Shown here piece by piece: positions 20,389-31,169 of a stretch of 64,000 nucleotides of DNA. Under the pieces are notes generated by a model. The model did no database searches and had not been told where the DNA came from. It saw nothing but the letters and a program-made list of their open reading frames with translations. A program made the translations under genes and the position numbers. The stretch is from Rhodococcoides kroppenstedtii. Its GTDB lineage: Bacteria > Actinomycetota > Actinomycetes > Mycobacteriales > Mycobacteriaceae. Location of the stretch: NCBI RefSeq assembly GCF_900111805.1, contig NZ_FOJN01000014.1, forward strand, positions 1 through 64,000, written 5' to 3'. Numbering within the stretch: the first letter of the stretch is position 1; the number at the start of each line of letters is the position of its first letter.

Positions 20389-20970
20389 TCAGCGCGGGTC
20401 GAGCACCGGTGCCGAGACGACGGCCGACGCCAGGGCGAGGAACTCGTCCTGGTTACCGGACCCGGTGATCAACGCGCGGCTCCTTCCGAGGTCGGCGACC
20501 CAGAACGGCTCGGTGTTCTCGCCGCGGTAGACCACCCAGTCGGTCCCGGCCACGGACTCGACGCCCTGCCCCTCGGTTCGCGCGCCGTCCGTGCGGAAGC
20601 GCAGCAGGTCCTCCTCGCTCGCGTCGCTCTGCGTCAGGCCGAGGTAGCTTCCCGACGGCGTGACGAAGCCGACGGTGCTGACCGGCGAGTCCGACCCGGG
20701 GATCGACGGGCGCGACGCCGAATTGGGGATCCAGTCCGCGGGCACCTCGGGGCGGCGGATCGGGAAGTCGACCGAGTCGGCGTCCGCCTGCAGCGTGGCG
20801 CCCAGATCGATGCGGGGGACCTGTCCGGCCTCAGGGCCGCCGACGCGGAGCGAGCACTGCCCGGCGATGGCCGCGATCACCACGCAGGCGAGAAGCAGCG
20901 GGATCAGTGACCACGCCATGTCCTTGTTGTTCTGGAGGATCCTGGGTTTCTTCTCGGCCACGGAGTCCAC
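20389..20970 (-). CDS. DUF4245 membrane-anchored protein
   Basis: A 193-residue protein with one N-terminal TM helix (residues about 18-38, [20 protein letters not shown]) and an extracytoplasmic domain. The features [27 protein letters not shown] and [10 protein letters not shown] are typical of DUF4245. It is divergent from glpX, the arrangement known from mycobacteria (Rv1100 beside glpX). The GTG at 20970 was chosen because it places the positively charged AEKKPR segment just before the helix. Function is unknown. Confidence 0.85.
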   Translation of the reverse strand: MDSVAEKKPRILQNNKDMAWSLIPLLLACVVIAAIAGQCSLRVGGPEAGQVPRIDLGATLQADADSVDFPIRRPEVPADWIPNSASRPSIPGSDSPVSTVGFVTPSGSYLGLTQSDASEEDLLRFRTDGARTEGQGVESVAGTDWVVYRGENTEPFWVADLGRSRALITGSGNQDEFLALASAVVSAPVLDPR

Positions 20971-21059
20971 TATCCCACCTGCCGACCTGCCGACGCCGCC
21001 GCGCAGGGTGTGATGCGACAATCACGGCACGTATCCCCGCCCGAGGAGGCACCGCGCAC

Positions 21060-22097
21060 ATGACGGCCAGCACCGACAGCTCCACCCCGATGGCACCGGA
21101 CCGCAACCTGGCTCTCGAACTGGTGCGTGTCACCGAGGCGGGGGCCCTGGCCAGCGGACGCTGGGTCGGCCGCGGCGACAAGGAGGGCGGCGACGGTGCG
21201 GCCGTAGACGCCATGCGGCAGCTGGTGTCCTCGGTGTCCATGCGCGGCGTGGTGGTCATCGGCGAGGGCGAGAAGGACGAAGCCCCGATGCTCTACAACG
21301 GCGAGCAGGTGGGCAACGGCAACGGTCCCGAGGTCGACTTCGCCGTCGACCCGGTCGACGGCACCACCCTGATGGCGAAGGGCATGCCGAACGCGATCTC
21401 GGTCCTCGCGGTCGCCGAGCGCGGCGCGATGTTCGACCCGTCGGCCGTGTTCTACATGCGCAAGCTCGCCGTCGGCCCGGACTACGCCGAGGTCGTCGAC
21501 ATCACCGCTCCCGTGCGGGAGAACATCGAGCGCATCGCGCGGGTCAAGAAGGGGTCGACCACCGACGTCACGGTCTGCATCCTCGACCGCCCCCGCCACG
21601 CCGAGCTCATCCAGCAGGTCCGCGACACCGGCGCCCGCATCCGGCTCATCTCCGACGGCGACGTGGCCGGCGCCATCGCGGCCGCCCGCCCGAACTCCCC
21701 CATCGACATCCTGCTCGGCACCGGCGGCACGCCCGAGGGCATCATCGCGGCGGCGGCCATGCGGTGCCTCGGCGGCACCCTGCAGGGAGCCCTCGCGCCG
21801 ACCGACGACGCCGAGCGCCAGAAGGCGATCGACGCCGGTCACGACCTCGATCGCGTCTTGGTCACCGAGGACCTGGTGTCGGGCGAGAACGTCTTCTTCA
21901 CCGCGACCGGGGTCACCGACGGCGACCTGCTGCAAGGTGTGCGCTACTCCGGCGGCGGCGCCCACACGCAGTCGATCGTCATGCGATCGAAGTCCGGCAC
22001 CGTGCGCATGATCGACGCCTACCACCGCCTGGACAAGCTCCGGGAGTACTCGTCCGTCGACTTCGACGGCGATTCCGGCGCCGTCCCGTCCTTCTGA
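21060..22097 (+). CDS. glpX: Class II fructose-1,6-bisphosphatase
   Basis: GlpX hydrolyses fructose 1,6-bisphosphate to fructose 6-phosphate in gluconeogenesis and is the main FBPase of mycobacteria. The 345-residue protein shows the metal-binding [11 protein letters not shown] and [12 protein letters not shown] segments and the [14 protein letters not shown] loop. GAGGAGG lies about 10 bp upstream of the ATG. A 52-bp gap separates it from fumC, so the two are probably co-transcribed, linking gluconeogenesis and the TCA cycle. Confidence 0.97.
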   Translation: MTASTDSSTPMAPDRNLALELVRVTEAGALASGRWVGRGDKEGGDGAAVDAMRQLVSSVSMRGVVVIGEGEKDEAPMLYNGEQVGNGNGPEVDFAVDPVDGTTLMAKGMPNAISVLAVAERGAMFDPSAVFYMRKLAVGPDYAEVVDITAPVRENIERIARVKKGSTTDVTVCILDRPRHAELIQQVRDTGARIRLISDGDVAGAIAAARPNSPIDILLGTGGTPEGIIAAAAMRCLGGTLQGALAPTDDAERQKAIDAGHDLDRVLVTEDLVSGENVFFTATGVTDGDLLQGVRYSGGGAHTQSIVMRSKSGTVRMIDAYHRLDKLREYSSVDFDGDSGAVPSF

Positions 22098-22149
22098 TCC
22101 GATCCGCAGCTGTTCCGCAACCGACCCGCAACCGACGAGGCAAAGGTTC

Positions 22150-23547
<1,398 letters not shown>

Positions 23548-23591
23548 TCGTCCACGCGGTGGTGTGAGAAGCGCCGAAAGAGGACAGTCGT

Positions 23592-23607
23592 ATGTGACTG
23601 ATCACAT
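23592..23607. promoter_or_regulatory. Perfect palindrome upstream of the secreted-protein gene
   Basis: ATGTGA and TCACAT form 6-bp arms around CTGA, ending 18 bp before the ATG at 23626. The half-sites resemble CRP/GlxR half-sites, but the spacing is 4 bp rather than 6. Confidence 0.45.
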
Positions 23608-23625
23608 TCGACGTGAGGACACCTC

Positions 23626-24045
23626 ATGAAGCGAACGGCCGCTGCCACCCTGCTCGTCCTCACCGCTGCCGGTGCCGCCCTCGCGGCACCGGCAGTGGCG
23701 TCCGCGGCGCCTCTTCCCCCGGACGGGGTCTACGCGGGGACGGATCCGTCCGGCGCCCCGGTCCCGTTCTGGCAGGGCAAGACCATCACCGGCGGAGGCA
23801 CCGCGGCCACCAACCGTGTGCTGGGTGCCGACATCCTGCCGGCGGACGTGTACAGCGCCCCGTCCATCGCCACGGGCGCCGACGTGATCCACGTCGACTA
23901 CGGTCGCCTCTCGCCCGCACTGGGCGCTCTGGTGCACGACGAGATGACCGTGGACCCGGCGAACCCGAATCGGTACACCGGCACGGTCTACTTCGTCGGC
24001 TTCGGCGGCGCCGCGCCGATCGGCGGATTCACGCTCACACGGTGA
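23626..24045 (+). CDS. Small secreted protein of unknown function
   Basis: A 139-residue protein with a classic Sec signal peptide: MKR, then a hydrophobic Ala/Leu core, with cleavage predicted after SAA or ASA near residues 27-29. The mature part has no Cys and no family I recognise. It is rich in Gly, Ala and Thr, with short beta-like segments (VYAGTDPSG, DVIHVDYGRLSP, GTVYFVGFGGAAPIGGFTL). A palindromic operator candidate lies just upstream. GTGAGGAC upstream may serve as ribosome-binding site. It converges on the desaturase gene. Confidence 0.75.
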   Translation: MKRTAAATLLVLTAAGAALAAPAVASAAPLPPDGVYAGTDPSGAPVPFWQGKTITGGGTAATNRVLGADILPADVYSAPSIATGADVIHVDYGRLSPALGALVHDEMTVDPANPNRYTGTVYFVGFGGAAPIGGFTLTR

Positions 24046-24073
24046 GCGCGGTGAGCGCGCGGGCGGTGACCGC

Positions 24074-24934
24074 TCAGGCGACGCCGACTGCGGAGCGGAG
24101 CCGATCGCGCGCAGCCGCGGCGTCGTCGCCGAGGCCGTCGAGGTCGAAAATGCCCCACGTCTCGAGCAGCGGCCGGATGACCTGCTCGGTCTGCACGGTC
24201 TCGTCGTAGAGACCGGCCTCGGCCAGCAGGGCCGTGCTGTTGCCGCGTCCGGGCAGATCCACCGACGGCAGGGAGAACGAGTCGACGGCGTCCGCGACGG
24301 CGAGCACGGTGCCGTCCGCATCGTGCCGGAGGGCCGCGGCGACCAGCGAGGCGAACAACTCGGCCTGCAGCGCGTCGTCGGTGGCGATGCGATCGAAGAT
24401 GGCCGACAGCAGGGCGTCCTCGCTGACGTCGGCACTGCGACGGTGGCGGACGGTCGCGGCCTGCTCGTCGAGCGCGAACTTGGCCAGGATGTGGACGGCG
24501 TGCAGCGACGGCGACCGGTACCCCGTGGTCATGTGCTCCACGCGAATGCGTTCGAGCTCGACGGGGTCCACGGCGCGCGTGGTCATGAGGTAGTTGCGCA
24601 GCACGATCGCGTGCCGGTTCTCCTCGGCCGTCCAGCGACCGATGAGCTTCCACCAGGTGTCGTTCGCCCGCAGCGCGAACGCGAGGTCCCGGTGGTACTC
24701 CGGCAGGTTGTCCGCCAAGAGCACGCCGACGGTGGCCGCGAGCACCTCGACGTCGGACAGCGACACCTGGTCCGGCGCCCAGTCCTCGCCGCCCAGGAAC
24801 GCGAAGTTCCGGCCCGCGTCCCACGGCACGTAATCGTGCGGTTGCCACCCGTCGGCCACCTCGATGTGAGCCTCGAGGACTCGTGCGGCGTCCGATTCCA
24901 GGGCGGTCAACACGTCGTGGTCGCTGGTGTCCAT
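24074..24934 (-). CDS. desA2: Acyl-ACP desaturase-like ferritin-fold protein (DesA2-like)
   Basis: A 286-residue protein of the plant-type acyl-ACP desaturase family, in the chromosomal position of mycobacterial desA2 (Rv1094). The first ExxH motif is intact in GRWTAEENRHAIVLRNYL (near residue 105). By eye, other di-iron ligands are altered. The expected TEDNLPxYH helix reads LLADNLPEYH. The second D/ExxxH motif, DENLH-like in DesA1 as I recall it, reads IATDDALQAEL here. Desaturation activity is therefore doubtful. It lies downstream of phoH2 on the same strand, separated by a terminator-like hairpin. Confidence 0.8.
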   Translation of the reverse strand: MDTSDHDVLTALESDAARVLEAHIEVADGWQPHDYVPWDAGRNFAFLGGEDWAPDQVSLSDVEVLAATVGVLLADNLPEYHRDLAFALRANDTWWKLIGRWTAEENRHAIVLRNYLMTTRAVDPVELERIRVEHMTTGYRSPSLHAVHILAKFALDEQAATVRHRRSADVSEDALLSAIFDRIATDDALQAELFASLVAAALRHDADGTVLAVADAVDSFSLPSVDLPGRGNSTALLAEAGLYDETVQTEQVIRPLLETWGIFDLDGLGDDAAAARDRLRSAVGVA

Positions 24935-25029
24935 GCCCCAGAGAATAACGGCCGGACCAGCCCGGCTCGGAATCCTGACGCCCCTCCCCCCGTCTTTGGG
25001 TGACTCCCAGTCGACGGGCGCCAGGTTCT

Positions 25030-25063
25030 GGCCCCGGTCACACCATCCGCGGTGACCGGGGCC
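25030..25063 (-). terminator. Terminator-like hairpin between phoH2 and the desaturase gene
   Basis: GGCCCCGGTCAC and GTGACCGGGGCC form a perfect 12-bp stem with a 10-base loop, 46 bp past the phoH2 stop in its direction of transcription. There is no U run. Confidence 0.5.
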
Positions 25064-25108
25064 CCGGCACGTCCTCGTCCGCCGGCCCGAGATCGAGCCG
25101 GCCCGAGA

Positions 25109-26422
25109 TCAGGCCGGTCCGAACTCCTCGAGCATGTCCGTCACCAGGGCGGCGATCGGCGACCGCTCGGACCGCGTCAGCGTCACGTGGGCGAAGAGTG
25201 GATGACCCTTGAGCTTCTCGATGACCGCGGCCACGCCGTCGTGCCGACCCACCCGCAGGTTGTCGCGCTGGGCGACGTCGTGCGTGAGGACGACCCGCGA
25301 TCCGGACCCCAGGCGGGAGAGCACGGTGAGCAGGACGTTGCGCTCGAGGGACTGCGCCTCGTCGACGATGACGAACGAGTCGTGCAGCGAGCGCCCGCGA
25401 ACGTGCGTCAGGGGCAGCACCTCCAGCATTCCGCGCGCGGTGACCTCCTCGATGACCTCCGGGCTCGCGAGGCCGTCGAGGGTGTCGAACACCGCCTGCG
25501 CCCACGGGCCCATCTTGTCGCTCTCGCTGCCCGGCAGGTAGCCGAGCTCCTGGCCGCCGACGGCGTACAGCGGACGGAACACCACCACCTTGCGGTGGGT
25601 CCGACGTTCGAGCACCGCCTCGAGTCCGGCCGTCAGGGCCAACGCCGACTTGCCGGTGCCGGCCTTGCCGCCGAGGGAGACGATGCCGATGGACTCGTCG
25701 AGCAGCAGGTCCAGCGCGACGCGCTGCTCCGCCGATCGGCCGTGCAGTCCGAAGGCCTCCCGCTCACCGCGCACCAGAAGGACCTGCTTGTCCGGCGTGA
25801 CGCGCCCGAGTGCACTGGACGACCCACCGAGCAGACGAACGCCGGTGTGGCAGGGTAGATCTCGCGCCTCGTCCAGATCGACGACACCGTGCGCGAACAG
25901 CGTGTCGACGACCTCCCGCGACACCTCGAGCTCCGCCATTCCCGTCCACCCGGAGGGCACGACGTCGTGAGCGTGGTACTCGTCGGCCGGCAGGCCCACC
26001 GCACCCGCCTTGACCCGCAGCGGGATGTCCTTGCTGACCAGCACCACGTCCCGGCCCTCGGCGGCGAGGTTGAGCGCGCAGGCGAGAATCCGCGCGTCGT
26101 TGGTGTCGGTGCGGAACCCGACCGGCAGCACGGTCGGGTCGGTGTGGTTCAGCTCCACCTGCAGCGTGCCGCCGTCGACCCCGATCGGAACCGGCTGATC
26201 GAGACGACCGTGCTCGATGCGCAGATCGTCCAACATCCGCAACGACTCCCGGGCGAACCATCCCAGTTCGTGATGGTGGCGTTTGCCCTCGAGCTCACCG
26301 ATGACCACGAGGGGCAACACGACGGCGTGCTCGGCGAACCGGGTCACGGCCCACGGATCGGAGAGCAACACCGAGGTGTCGAGGACGTACGTGCGGGTGG
26401 TGGCGGAGCGAGTTGCAGTCAC
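25109..26422 (-). CDS. phoH2: PhoH2: PIN-domain RNase fused to PhoH ATPase/helicase
   Basis: A 437-residue fusion. The N-terminal PIN domain (residues about 10-145) has acidic residues in [11 protein letters not shown] (Asp15), IGELEGKRH and [14 protein letters not shown]. The C-terminal PhoH domain has Walker [12 protein letters not shown] near 252-259 and Walker [14 protein letters not shown]. Mycobacterial PhoH2 is an RNA helicase and ribonuclease paired with a small upstream gene, phoAT. The GTG at 26422 (AGGAG 6 bp upstream) matches the M. tuberculosis Rv1095 N terminus. An in-frame ATG at 26551 also has a strong GGGAGG, 8 bp upstream, and would add 43 residues. Confidence 0.94.
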   Translation of the reverse strand: MTATRSATTRTYVLDTSVLLSDPWAVTRFAEHAVVLPLVVIGELEGKRHHHELGWFARESLRMLDDLRIEHGRLDQPVPIGVDGGTLQVELNHTDPTVLPVGFRTDTNDARILACALNLAAEGRDVVLVSKDIPLRVKAGAVGLPADEYHAHDVVPSGWTGMAELEVSREVVDTLFAHGVVDLDEARDLPCHTGVRLLGGSSSALGRVTPDKQVLLVRGEREAFGLHGRSAEQRVALDLLLDESIGIVSLGGKAGTGKSALALTAGLEAVLERRTHRKVVVFRPLYAVGGQELGYLPGSESDKMGPWAQAVFDTLDGLASPEVIEEVTARGMLEVLPLTHVRGRSLHDSFVIVDEAQSLERNVLLTVLSRLGSGSRVVLTHDVAQRDNLRVGRHDGVAAVIEKLKGHPLFAHVTLTRSERSPIAALVTDMLEEFGPA

Positions 26423-26735
26423 TTCGGACTCCTCGAACGCCGCGCGGGCGCGGCGTGGTCGATCGCTGGACCGGAGGGTCTGCCGATGCCGACCGCCGAC
26501 GTCGACGAGACCGAGAGTCCGGTCCCTTCTCGGGTCGTTGGATTCGACCATGTCGGAGACCTCCCGCACGGACGGCTTCCCCGCCGCCCGCACTGCCGAC
26601 GCTACTGCCGCCACCGCACCCGCGGCCCGATCCGGCGTCGGGCGTGTCGGTGAACACCGTGTGACGACTTGCCCCCGGAACCGGCGCATTCGGTATCGCC
26701 CCGAAACACGATCCGACGCTGTTAGCGTCGCCGTC
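26423..26735. other. Intergenic region between divergent phoH2 and hydrolase genes
   Basis: This 313-bp stretch holds a reverse-strand ATG at 26551, with a strong Shine-Dalgarno GGGAGG at about 26560-26565, in the phoH2 frame. It also holds the promoter palindrome of the hydrolase gene. In mycobacteria phoAT lies in the equivalent place. I found no separate small ORF overlapping the phoH2 start, only the in-frame 43-codon extension, which is rich in Arg and Asp. Confidence 0.6.
26715..26729 (+). promoter_or_regulatory. Palindrome overlapping a predicted leaderless -10 of the hydrolase gene
   Basis: GACGCT-GTT-AGCGTC is a perfect inverted repeat. The predicted -10 TAGCGT (26723-26728) lies inside it and is 7 bases from the ATG at 26736. 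The palindrome could be an operator. Confidence 0.45.
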
Positions 26736-27563
26736 ATGCAGAACGCCCAGGAGATGCAGGAATTCGACGGCGCACAGGGAACGGTGGCGTACCGAGCGTG
26801 GCCGGTGCCGCGTCCGCCGCAGTTCCTCGTGCTGATCGCGCACGGGTACGGGGAGCATTCGGGTCGCTACGCGCACCTGGCCTCCACCCTGGTCGCGGCC
26901 GGTGCGGCCGTGTTCGCCCCGGACCACCACGGGCACGGCCGATCCGACGGGGACCGCGCCGTGGTCACCGACGTCGACGCCGTGGTGGCGGACCTGCACA
27001 CGGTGGCCGAGCGTGCCCGCGCCGACTACCCCGACCTGCCGCTCGTGCTGATCGGTCACTCCATGGGCGGCCTGCTGGCCACGCGCTACGCCCAGACCCA
27101 TCGCGACGAGCTGGCCGCGTTGGTTCTCTCCGGCCCCCTCGTGGGGAAGATGGAGGTCTTCTCCGCGCTGCTCGAGCTCGACGAAATTCCCGACGTGCCG
27201 ATCGACCCGTCGGTGCTCTCCCGCGACCCCGACGTCGGCGCGGCCTATCAGGCCGATCCGCTCGTCTACCACGGTCCCTTCGCCCGCGCGACGCTCGAGA
27301 CCTTCGGCCGGGCCGTGGACACCGTGGCGTCGTCGGGCACGCTCGGCGACCAGCCCACCCTGTGGTTGCACGGCGGCGGCGACCAGCTGGTGCCCTACGA
27401 GCCGACCGCCGCGGCCATGCCGTCGCTCCGGGGCGCGTCGTTCCAGGAGAAGGTGTACGACGGCGCCCGCCACGAGATCTTCAACGAGACCAACCGCGAC
27501 GAGGTCGAGGAGGACGTGCTCGCGTTCCTCGCCGAGGCCGGACTCCCGCTGCGCAACCGGTAG
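26736..27563 (+). CDS. Alpha/beta hydrolase, monoacylglycerol lipase-like
   Basis: A 275-residue serine hydrolase of the lysophospholipase/monoacylglycerol lipase group. The oxyanion region is [10 protein letters not shown] (residues 36-45) and the nucleophile is Ser109 in GHSMGG. The Asp in [10 protein letters not shown] and the His in [10 protein letters not shown] complete the triad. The cap region starts near residue 135 ([17 protein letters not shown]). It resembles mycobacterial Rv0183, which hydrolyses monoacylglycerols, but the substrate here is inferred. The start is ATG 26736. It ends 3 bp before the convergent glyA stop. Confidence 0.9.
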   Translation: MQNAQEMQEFDGAQGTVAYRAWPVPRPPQFLVLIAHGYGEHSGRYAHLASTLVAAGAAVFAPDHHGHGRSDGDRAVVTDVDAVVADLHTVAERARADYPDLPLVLIGHSMGGLLATRYAQTHRDELAALVLSGPLVGKMEVFSALLELDEIPDVPIDPSVLSRDPDVGAAYQADPLVYHGPFARATLETFGRAVDTVASSGTLGDQPTLWLHGGGDQLVPYEPTAAAMPSLRGASFQEKVYDGARHEIFNETNRDEVEEDVLAFLAEAGLPLRNR

Positions 27564-27566
27564 GCG

Positions 27567-28868
27567 TCAGCCCAGCAGGCCCCAGTCCTCGAGTCCGTCG
27601 TACAGCGGGAAATTGCGTGCCAGCGCGGTGACGCGACCGCGGAGAGCATCGGTGGCCTCGCCGGTGACCAGTGCGGTCGCGATGATGTCGGCCACCTCGG
27701 TGAACTCGGTGTCGCCGAAGCCGCGGGTGGCGAGGGCCGCGGTACCGATCCGCAGACCCGAGGTCACCATCGGCGGGCGCGGGTCGAAGGGCACGGCGTT
27801 GCGATTGACGGTGATGCCGACCTCGTGCAGCAGGTCCTCCGCCTGCTGCCCGTCGAGGCGGGAGTTGCGCAGGTCCACCAGGGCGAGGTGCACGTCGGTG
27901 CCGCCGGTGAGCACCGAGATGCCCTGCTCGGCCACGTCGGCGCCGGTGAGACGCTCGGCGAGGATCGACGCGCCGCGCAGGGTGCGCTCCTGACGCTCCC
28001 GGAACTCGGGGGTGCCGGCGATCTTGAAGGCCACGGCCTTGGCCGCGACGGCGTGCATCAGCGGTCCACCCTGCTGACCGGGGAAGACGGCGGAGTTGAG
28101 CTTCTTCGCCCACTCCTTCTTGGCCAGGACGATGCCCGAGCGCGGGCCGCCCAGCGTCTTGTGGACGGTCGAGGAGACGACGTCGGCGTGCGGGACGGGC
28201 GACGGGTGCACACCCGCGGCGACGAGCCCGGCGAAGTGCGCCATGTCGACCCACAGCAGGGCGCCCACCTCGTCGGCGATCGAGCGGAACGCGGCGAAAT
28301 CCTGGTGACGCGGGTAGGCGGACCAGCCCGCGATGAGCACCTGCGGCCGGGCGTGAAGCGCCTGCTTGCGCACCTCGTCCATGTCGATGCGGTGGTCTTC
28401 CTTGCTCACTCCGTACGACTCGACCTCGTAGAGCTTGCCGGAGAAGTTGAGCTTCATGCCGTGCGTGAGGTGTCCGCCGTGGGCGAGATCGAGACCCATG
28501 ATCTTGTCGCCGGGCGCGATGAGCGCCATGAGCACCGCGGCGTTGGCCTGGGCGCCGGCATGCGGCTGCACGTTGGCGAATTCCGCGCCGAAGAGCTCCT
28601 TCGCGCGGTTCCGCGCCAGGTCCTCGACGACGTCGACGTGCTCGCAGCCGCCGTAGTAGCGGCGGCCGGGGTATCCCTCGGCGTACTTGTTGGTGAGCAC
28701 GCTGCCCTGCGCCTGCAGGATCGCGCGCGGCACGAAGTTCTCCGACGCGATCATCTCGAGGGTGTCGCGCTGGCGGCCGAGTTCGCCGGCCATCGCCGCG
28801 GCGACCTCGGGGTCGAGCTCCGCGAGGGACGCGGTCTCGATCGTGGACTTCACAGGTGCAGCGGTCAT
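27567..28868 (-). CDS. glyA: Serine hydroxymethyltransferase
   Basis: GlyA converts serine and tetrahydrofolate to glycine and 5,10-methylene-THF, supplying one-carbon units. The 433-residue PLP enzyme shows [40 protein letters not shown] and the PLP-lysine motif [17 protein letters not shown] 28868 gives MTAAPVKST and a core of normal length. A reverse-strand TAGACT at 28928-28933 could be the -10, giving a leader of about 50 bases. No glycine or THF riboswitch is apparent. The position agrees with glyA1 (Rv1093). Confidence 0.98.
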   Translation of the reverse strand: MTAAPVKSTIETASLAELDPEVAAAMAGELGRQRDTLEMIASENFVPRAILQAQGSVLTNKYAEGYPGRRYYGGCEHVDVVEDLARNRAKELFGAEFANVQPHAGAQANAAVLMALIAPGDKIMGLDLAHGGHLTHGMKLNFSGKLYEVESYGVSKEDHRIDMDEVRKQALHARPQVLIAGWSAYPRHQDFAAFRSIADEVGALLWVDMAHFAGLVAAGVHPSPVPHADVVSSTVHKTLGGPRSGIVLAKKEWAKKLNSAVFPGQQGGPLMHAVAAKAVAFKIAGTPEFRERQERTLRGASILAERLTGADVAEQGISVLTGGTDVHLALVDLRNSRLDGQQAEDLLHEVGITVNRNAVPFDPRPPMVTSGLRIGTAALATRGFGDTEFTEVADIIATALVTGEATDALRGRVTALARNFPLYDGLEDWGLLG

Positions 28869-28927
28869 CGCGACGGTTCTCCAAGCAGCAGGACGAGCGG
28901 TCATCGGGGTCGAGCAGGCGTGCGACC

Positions 28928-28933
28928 AGTCTA
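28928..28933 (-). promoter_or_regulatory. Predicted -10 element of glyA
   Basis: Reverse-strand TAGACT, about 60 bases before the glyA ATG. Confidence 0.3.
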
Positions 28934-28944
28934 GGCGCAGCCGA

Positions 28945-30150
28945 TCAGCGCAATCCGGACGGGATCAGGGGTTCGTCGAGAAGTCGGGCGAACCGGGCGC
29001 TGCGCTCGTCGGCGGTGTCCGCGCGATCGAGCCACCCCCCGAGCAAGCGGTAGCCCTCGACGTAGGTGGAGATGTACGCCCGCCACAGCGGCGAGGTCAG
29101 GAACCGCAACGACTGCCTGGCCCGCTCCGAGGTCGTCAGCGACCACCGCTCGAGGAACGACGCGACGTCGTCGTGGCTCCGGTGCTGGTCGTGCAGCATC
29201 AACGCCGCGTCCTGCCGGACGCCGAGCAGACCCGCAGACGCGGTGTGCACGGCTTCGGCGCGCGCACCGTCGAACCGCAGGCCGAGGTCGGCATAGATCT
29301 CCTGCGCCCACGCTCCCCACCCGGGCCCGATCAGAGACTCGAGCGCGAGGTCCGCCAGCCCCTCCGCCATGAGGCACTGCGGGGTGTTGACCAGGAAGAT
29401 CGTCTGCTCGTGCTGACCGGCCGTCGCCACCAGCCCGGCCTCCTTGCGGCAGTGCTCGGTGTGGTGGCCGGGATAGGACTCGTGTGCGATCAGCCGCGGC
29501 AGGTGCGCCATGTGTTGCTTCAGATCCGAGTTGATCGCCACCGTCGACCGGTAGTCGCCGAGGTAGTAGTTGAAGCCGGACCACGGCTTGTCCCCCACCA
29601 CCTCGTAGGTGACCTGCTCGGCGTCGGGCAGCGGGTACCGGCGCCGCACCTCGTCCCGCAGGGCGCTCGAGAACGCCTCCACGCATGCAGCGAGCCGCTC
29701 CGGCGGGATCTCGTCCGACGCGCGGTGGGCCCGCATGCGCTCGGTCAGCGAGCCCGCTCCGGGCAGCACCTCGTCGAGACGGTGATGGGCGGCCCGGTAG
29801 TCGTCCTGGTCGCCGAGCGCGATGTCGACGTCGAAGTAGGCGCGGACCTCGTCGACGAACCCGATCTCGTCTCCCGCCAGTTTCCGCGCGGAGCACTCGA
29901 GCGCCCGTAGATGGGCGTCGAGGAACGACGCGCGGTCGGCCGACAGGTCGACCGACGGCAGTGCGGCACGCAGGTCGGTCGCCCGACGGGCCAGGGTGCG
30001 CGGGTCCGGCGCCGGCGCGTTCTCGACCACTCGGCGCAGCGCCGGATCACCGGTGAAGGCGTCGACAAAGCCCTCTTCGAGCCGGTCGAAGGACAGTCCC
30101 AGCGTGAGGTACTCGGTCACGAAGTCGTCGGCGTCCACGGTGATCGACAC
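28945..30150 (-). CDS. DUF885 domain protein (putative metallohydrolase)
   Basis: A 401-residue DUF885 protein. The [11 protein letters not shown] segment contains an HExxx-H arrangement resembling a zinc-peptidase site. A conserved downstream Glu-containing helix ([18 protein letters not shown]) may supply the third ligand. DUF885 is related to M2/M32-type carboxypeptidases, but few members have known substrates. No signal peptide is seen, so it is predicted to be cytosolic. The GTG start at 30150 gives [11 protein letters not shown]. It lies downstream of the divergent coaA start region and in line with glyA. Confidence 0.8.
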   Translation of the reverse strand: MSITVDADDFVTEYLTLGLSFDRLEEGFVDAFTGDPALRRVVENAPAPDPRTLARRATDLRAALPSVDLSADRASFLDAHLRALECSARKLAGDEIGFVDEVRAYFDVDIALGDQDDYRAAHHRLDEVLPGAGSLTERMRAHRASDEIPPERLAACVEAFSSALRDEVRRRYPLPDAEQVTYEVVGDKPWSGFNYYLGDYRSTVAINSDLKQHMAHLPRLIAHESYPGHHTEHCRKEAGLVATAGQHEQTIFLVNTPQCLMAEGLADLALESLIGPGWGAWAQEIYADLGLRFDGARAEAVHTASAGLLGVRQDAALMLHDQHRSHDDVASFLERWSLTTSERARQSLRFLTSPLWRAYISTYVEGYRLLGGWLDRADTADERSARFARLLDEPLIPSGLR

Positions 30151-30230
30151 TACGTCGGCCCACCCGGCTTACGCCCGACCGCCGCCACCCGGCACTATTT
30201 CCTTCGGCACCGTTCGTGAATGGAGGCAGC

Positions 30231-31163
30231 GTGTCCCGGATGAGCGAGTCGAGTCCGTACGTGGAGTTCGATCGCCGACAGTGGCGCACGCTGCGCAAGG
30301 CGACCCCCCTCGTGCTGACCGAGGACGAGCTGACCGGGCTGCGCGGCCTGGGCGAGCAGATCGACCTGGACGAGGTCGCGGAGGTCTACCTGCCGCTGTC
30401 CCGATTGATCCATCTGCAGGTCGCCGCGCGTCAACGTCTGTTCGCCGCCACCGCGACGTTCCTGGGCGAGCAGACGCCGGACCGCCAGGTGCCCTTCGTG
30501 ATCGGCATCGCGGGGAGCGTCGCGGTCGGCAAGTCGACGACGGCCCGCGTCCTGCAGGCGCTGCTCTCCCGATGGGAGCATCACCCGCGTGTCGACCTCG
30601 TGACGACGGACGGGTTCCTCTATCCCTCGGCCGAGCTCATCCGTCGAGGCATCATGCACCGCAAGGGTTTCCCCGACTCGTACGACCGACGCAAGCTGCT
30701 GCGTTTCGTCACCGAGGTGAAGTCCGGCGCGGAATCGGCGCGGGCACCGGTGTACTCGCACGTCTCCTACGACATCGTGCCCGGCGCGTTCACCGAGGTG
30801 CGCCAGCCCGACATCCTCCTCATCGAGGGGCTGAACGTCCTCCAGACCGGACCCCGGCTCATGGTGTCGGACCTGTTCGACTTCTCCATCTACGTCGACG
30901 CCCGCATCGAGGACATCGAGCAGTGGTACATCAGCCGATTCCTGGCGCTGCGCAAGACGTCGTTCGCCGACCCGGCCTCACACTTCCACCACTATTCGGG
31001 GCTGTCCGACGAGCACGCCCGGATGGCGGCGGCGGACATCTGGCAGTCCATCAACCGGCCGAACCTCGTGGAGAACATCCTCCCGACCCGGCCGCGCGCG
31101 ACGCTGGTGCTGCGCAAGGACTCCGATCACGCGATCAATCGGCTTCGGCTGCGGAAGCTCTGA
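30231..31163 (+). CDS. coaA: Type I pantothenate kinase
   Basis: CoaA phosphorylates pantothenate, the committed step to coenzyme A, and is feedback inhibited by CoA. The 310-residue protein carries Walker [17 protein letters not shown] near residues 95-110. Typical family segments are [38 protein letters not shown] and the C-terminal NRLRLRKL. I chose GTG 30231 because it follows GGAGG and begins [16 protein letters not shown], which parallels the M. tuberculosis N terminus; ATG 30240 is the alternative. It converges on the prenyl synthase gene with a 6-bp gap. Confidence 0.97.
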   Translation: MSRMSESSPYVEFDRRQWRTLRKATPLVLTEDELTGLRGLGEQIDLDEVAEVYLPLSRLIHLQVAARQRLFAATATFLGEQTPDRQVPFVIGIAGSVAVGKSTTARVLQALLSRWEHHPRVDLVTTDGFLYPSAELIRRGIMHRKGFPDSYDRRKLLRFVTEVKSGAESARAPVYSHVSYDIVPGAFTEVRQPDILLIEGLNVLQTGPRLMVSDLFDFSIYVDARIEDIEQWYISRFLALRKTSFADPASHFHHYSGLSDEHARMAAADIWQSINRPNLVENILPTRPRATLVLRKDSDHAINRLRLRKL

Positions 31164-31169
31164 CGAGCC

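Noticed and set aside
23592..23607. A canonical CRP/GlxR site
   Set aside because: The half-sites fit TGTGA/TCACA, but the spacer is 4 bp, not 6.
26423..26735. A separate phoAT antitoxin gene upstream of phoH2
   Set aside because: No independent small ORF with its own stop overlapping the phoH2 start was found; only an in-frame extension is present, reported as a start-site question.
28869..28944. A riboswitch upstream of glyA
   Set aside because: The interval is only about 75 bp and shows no paired aptamer-like stems.
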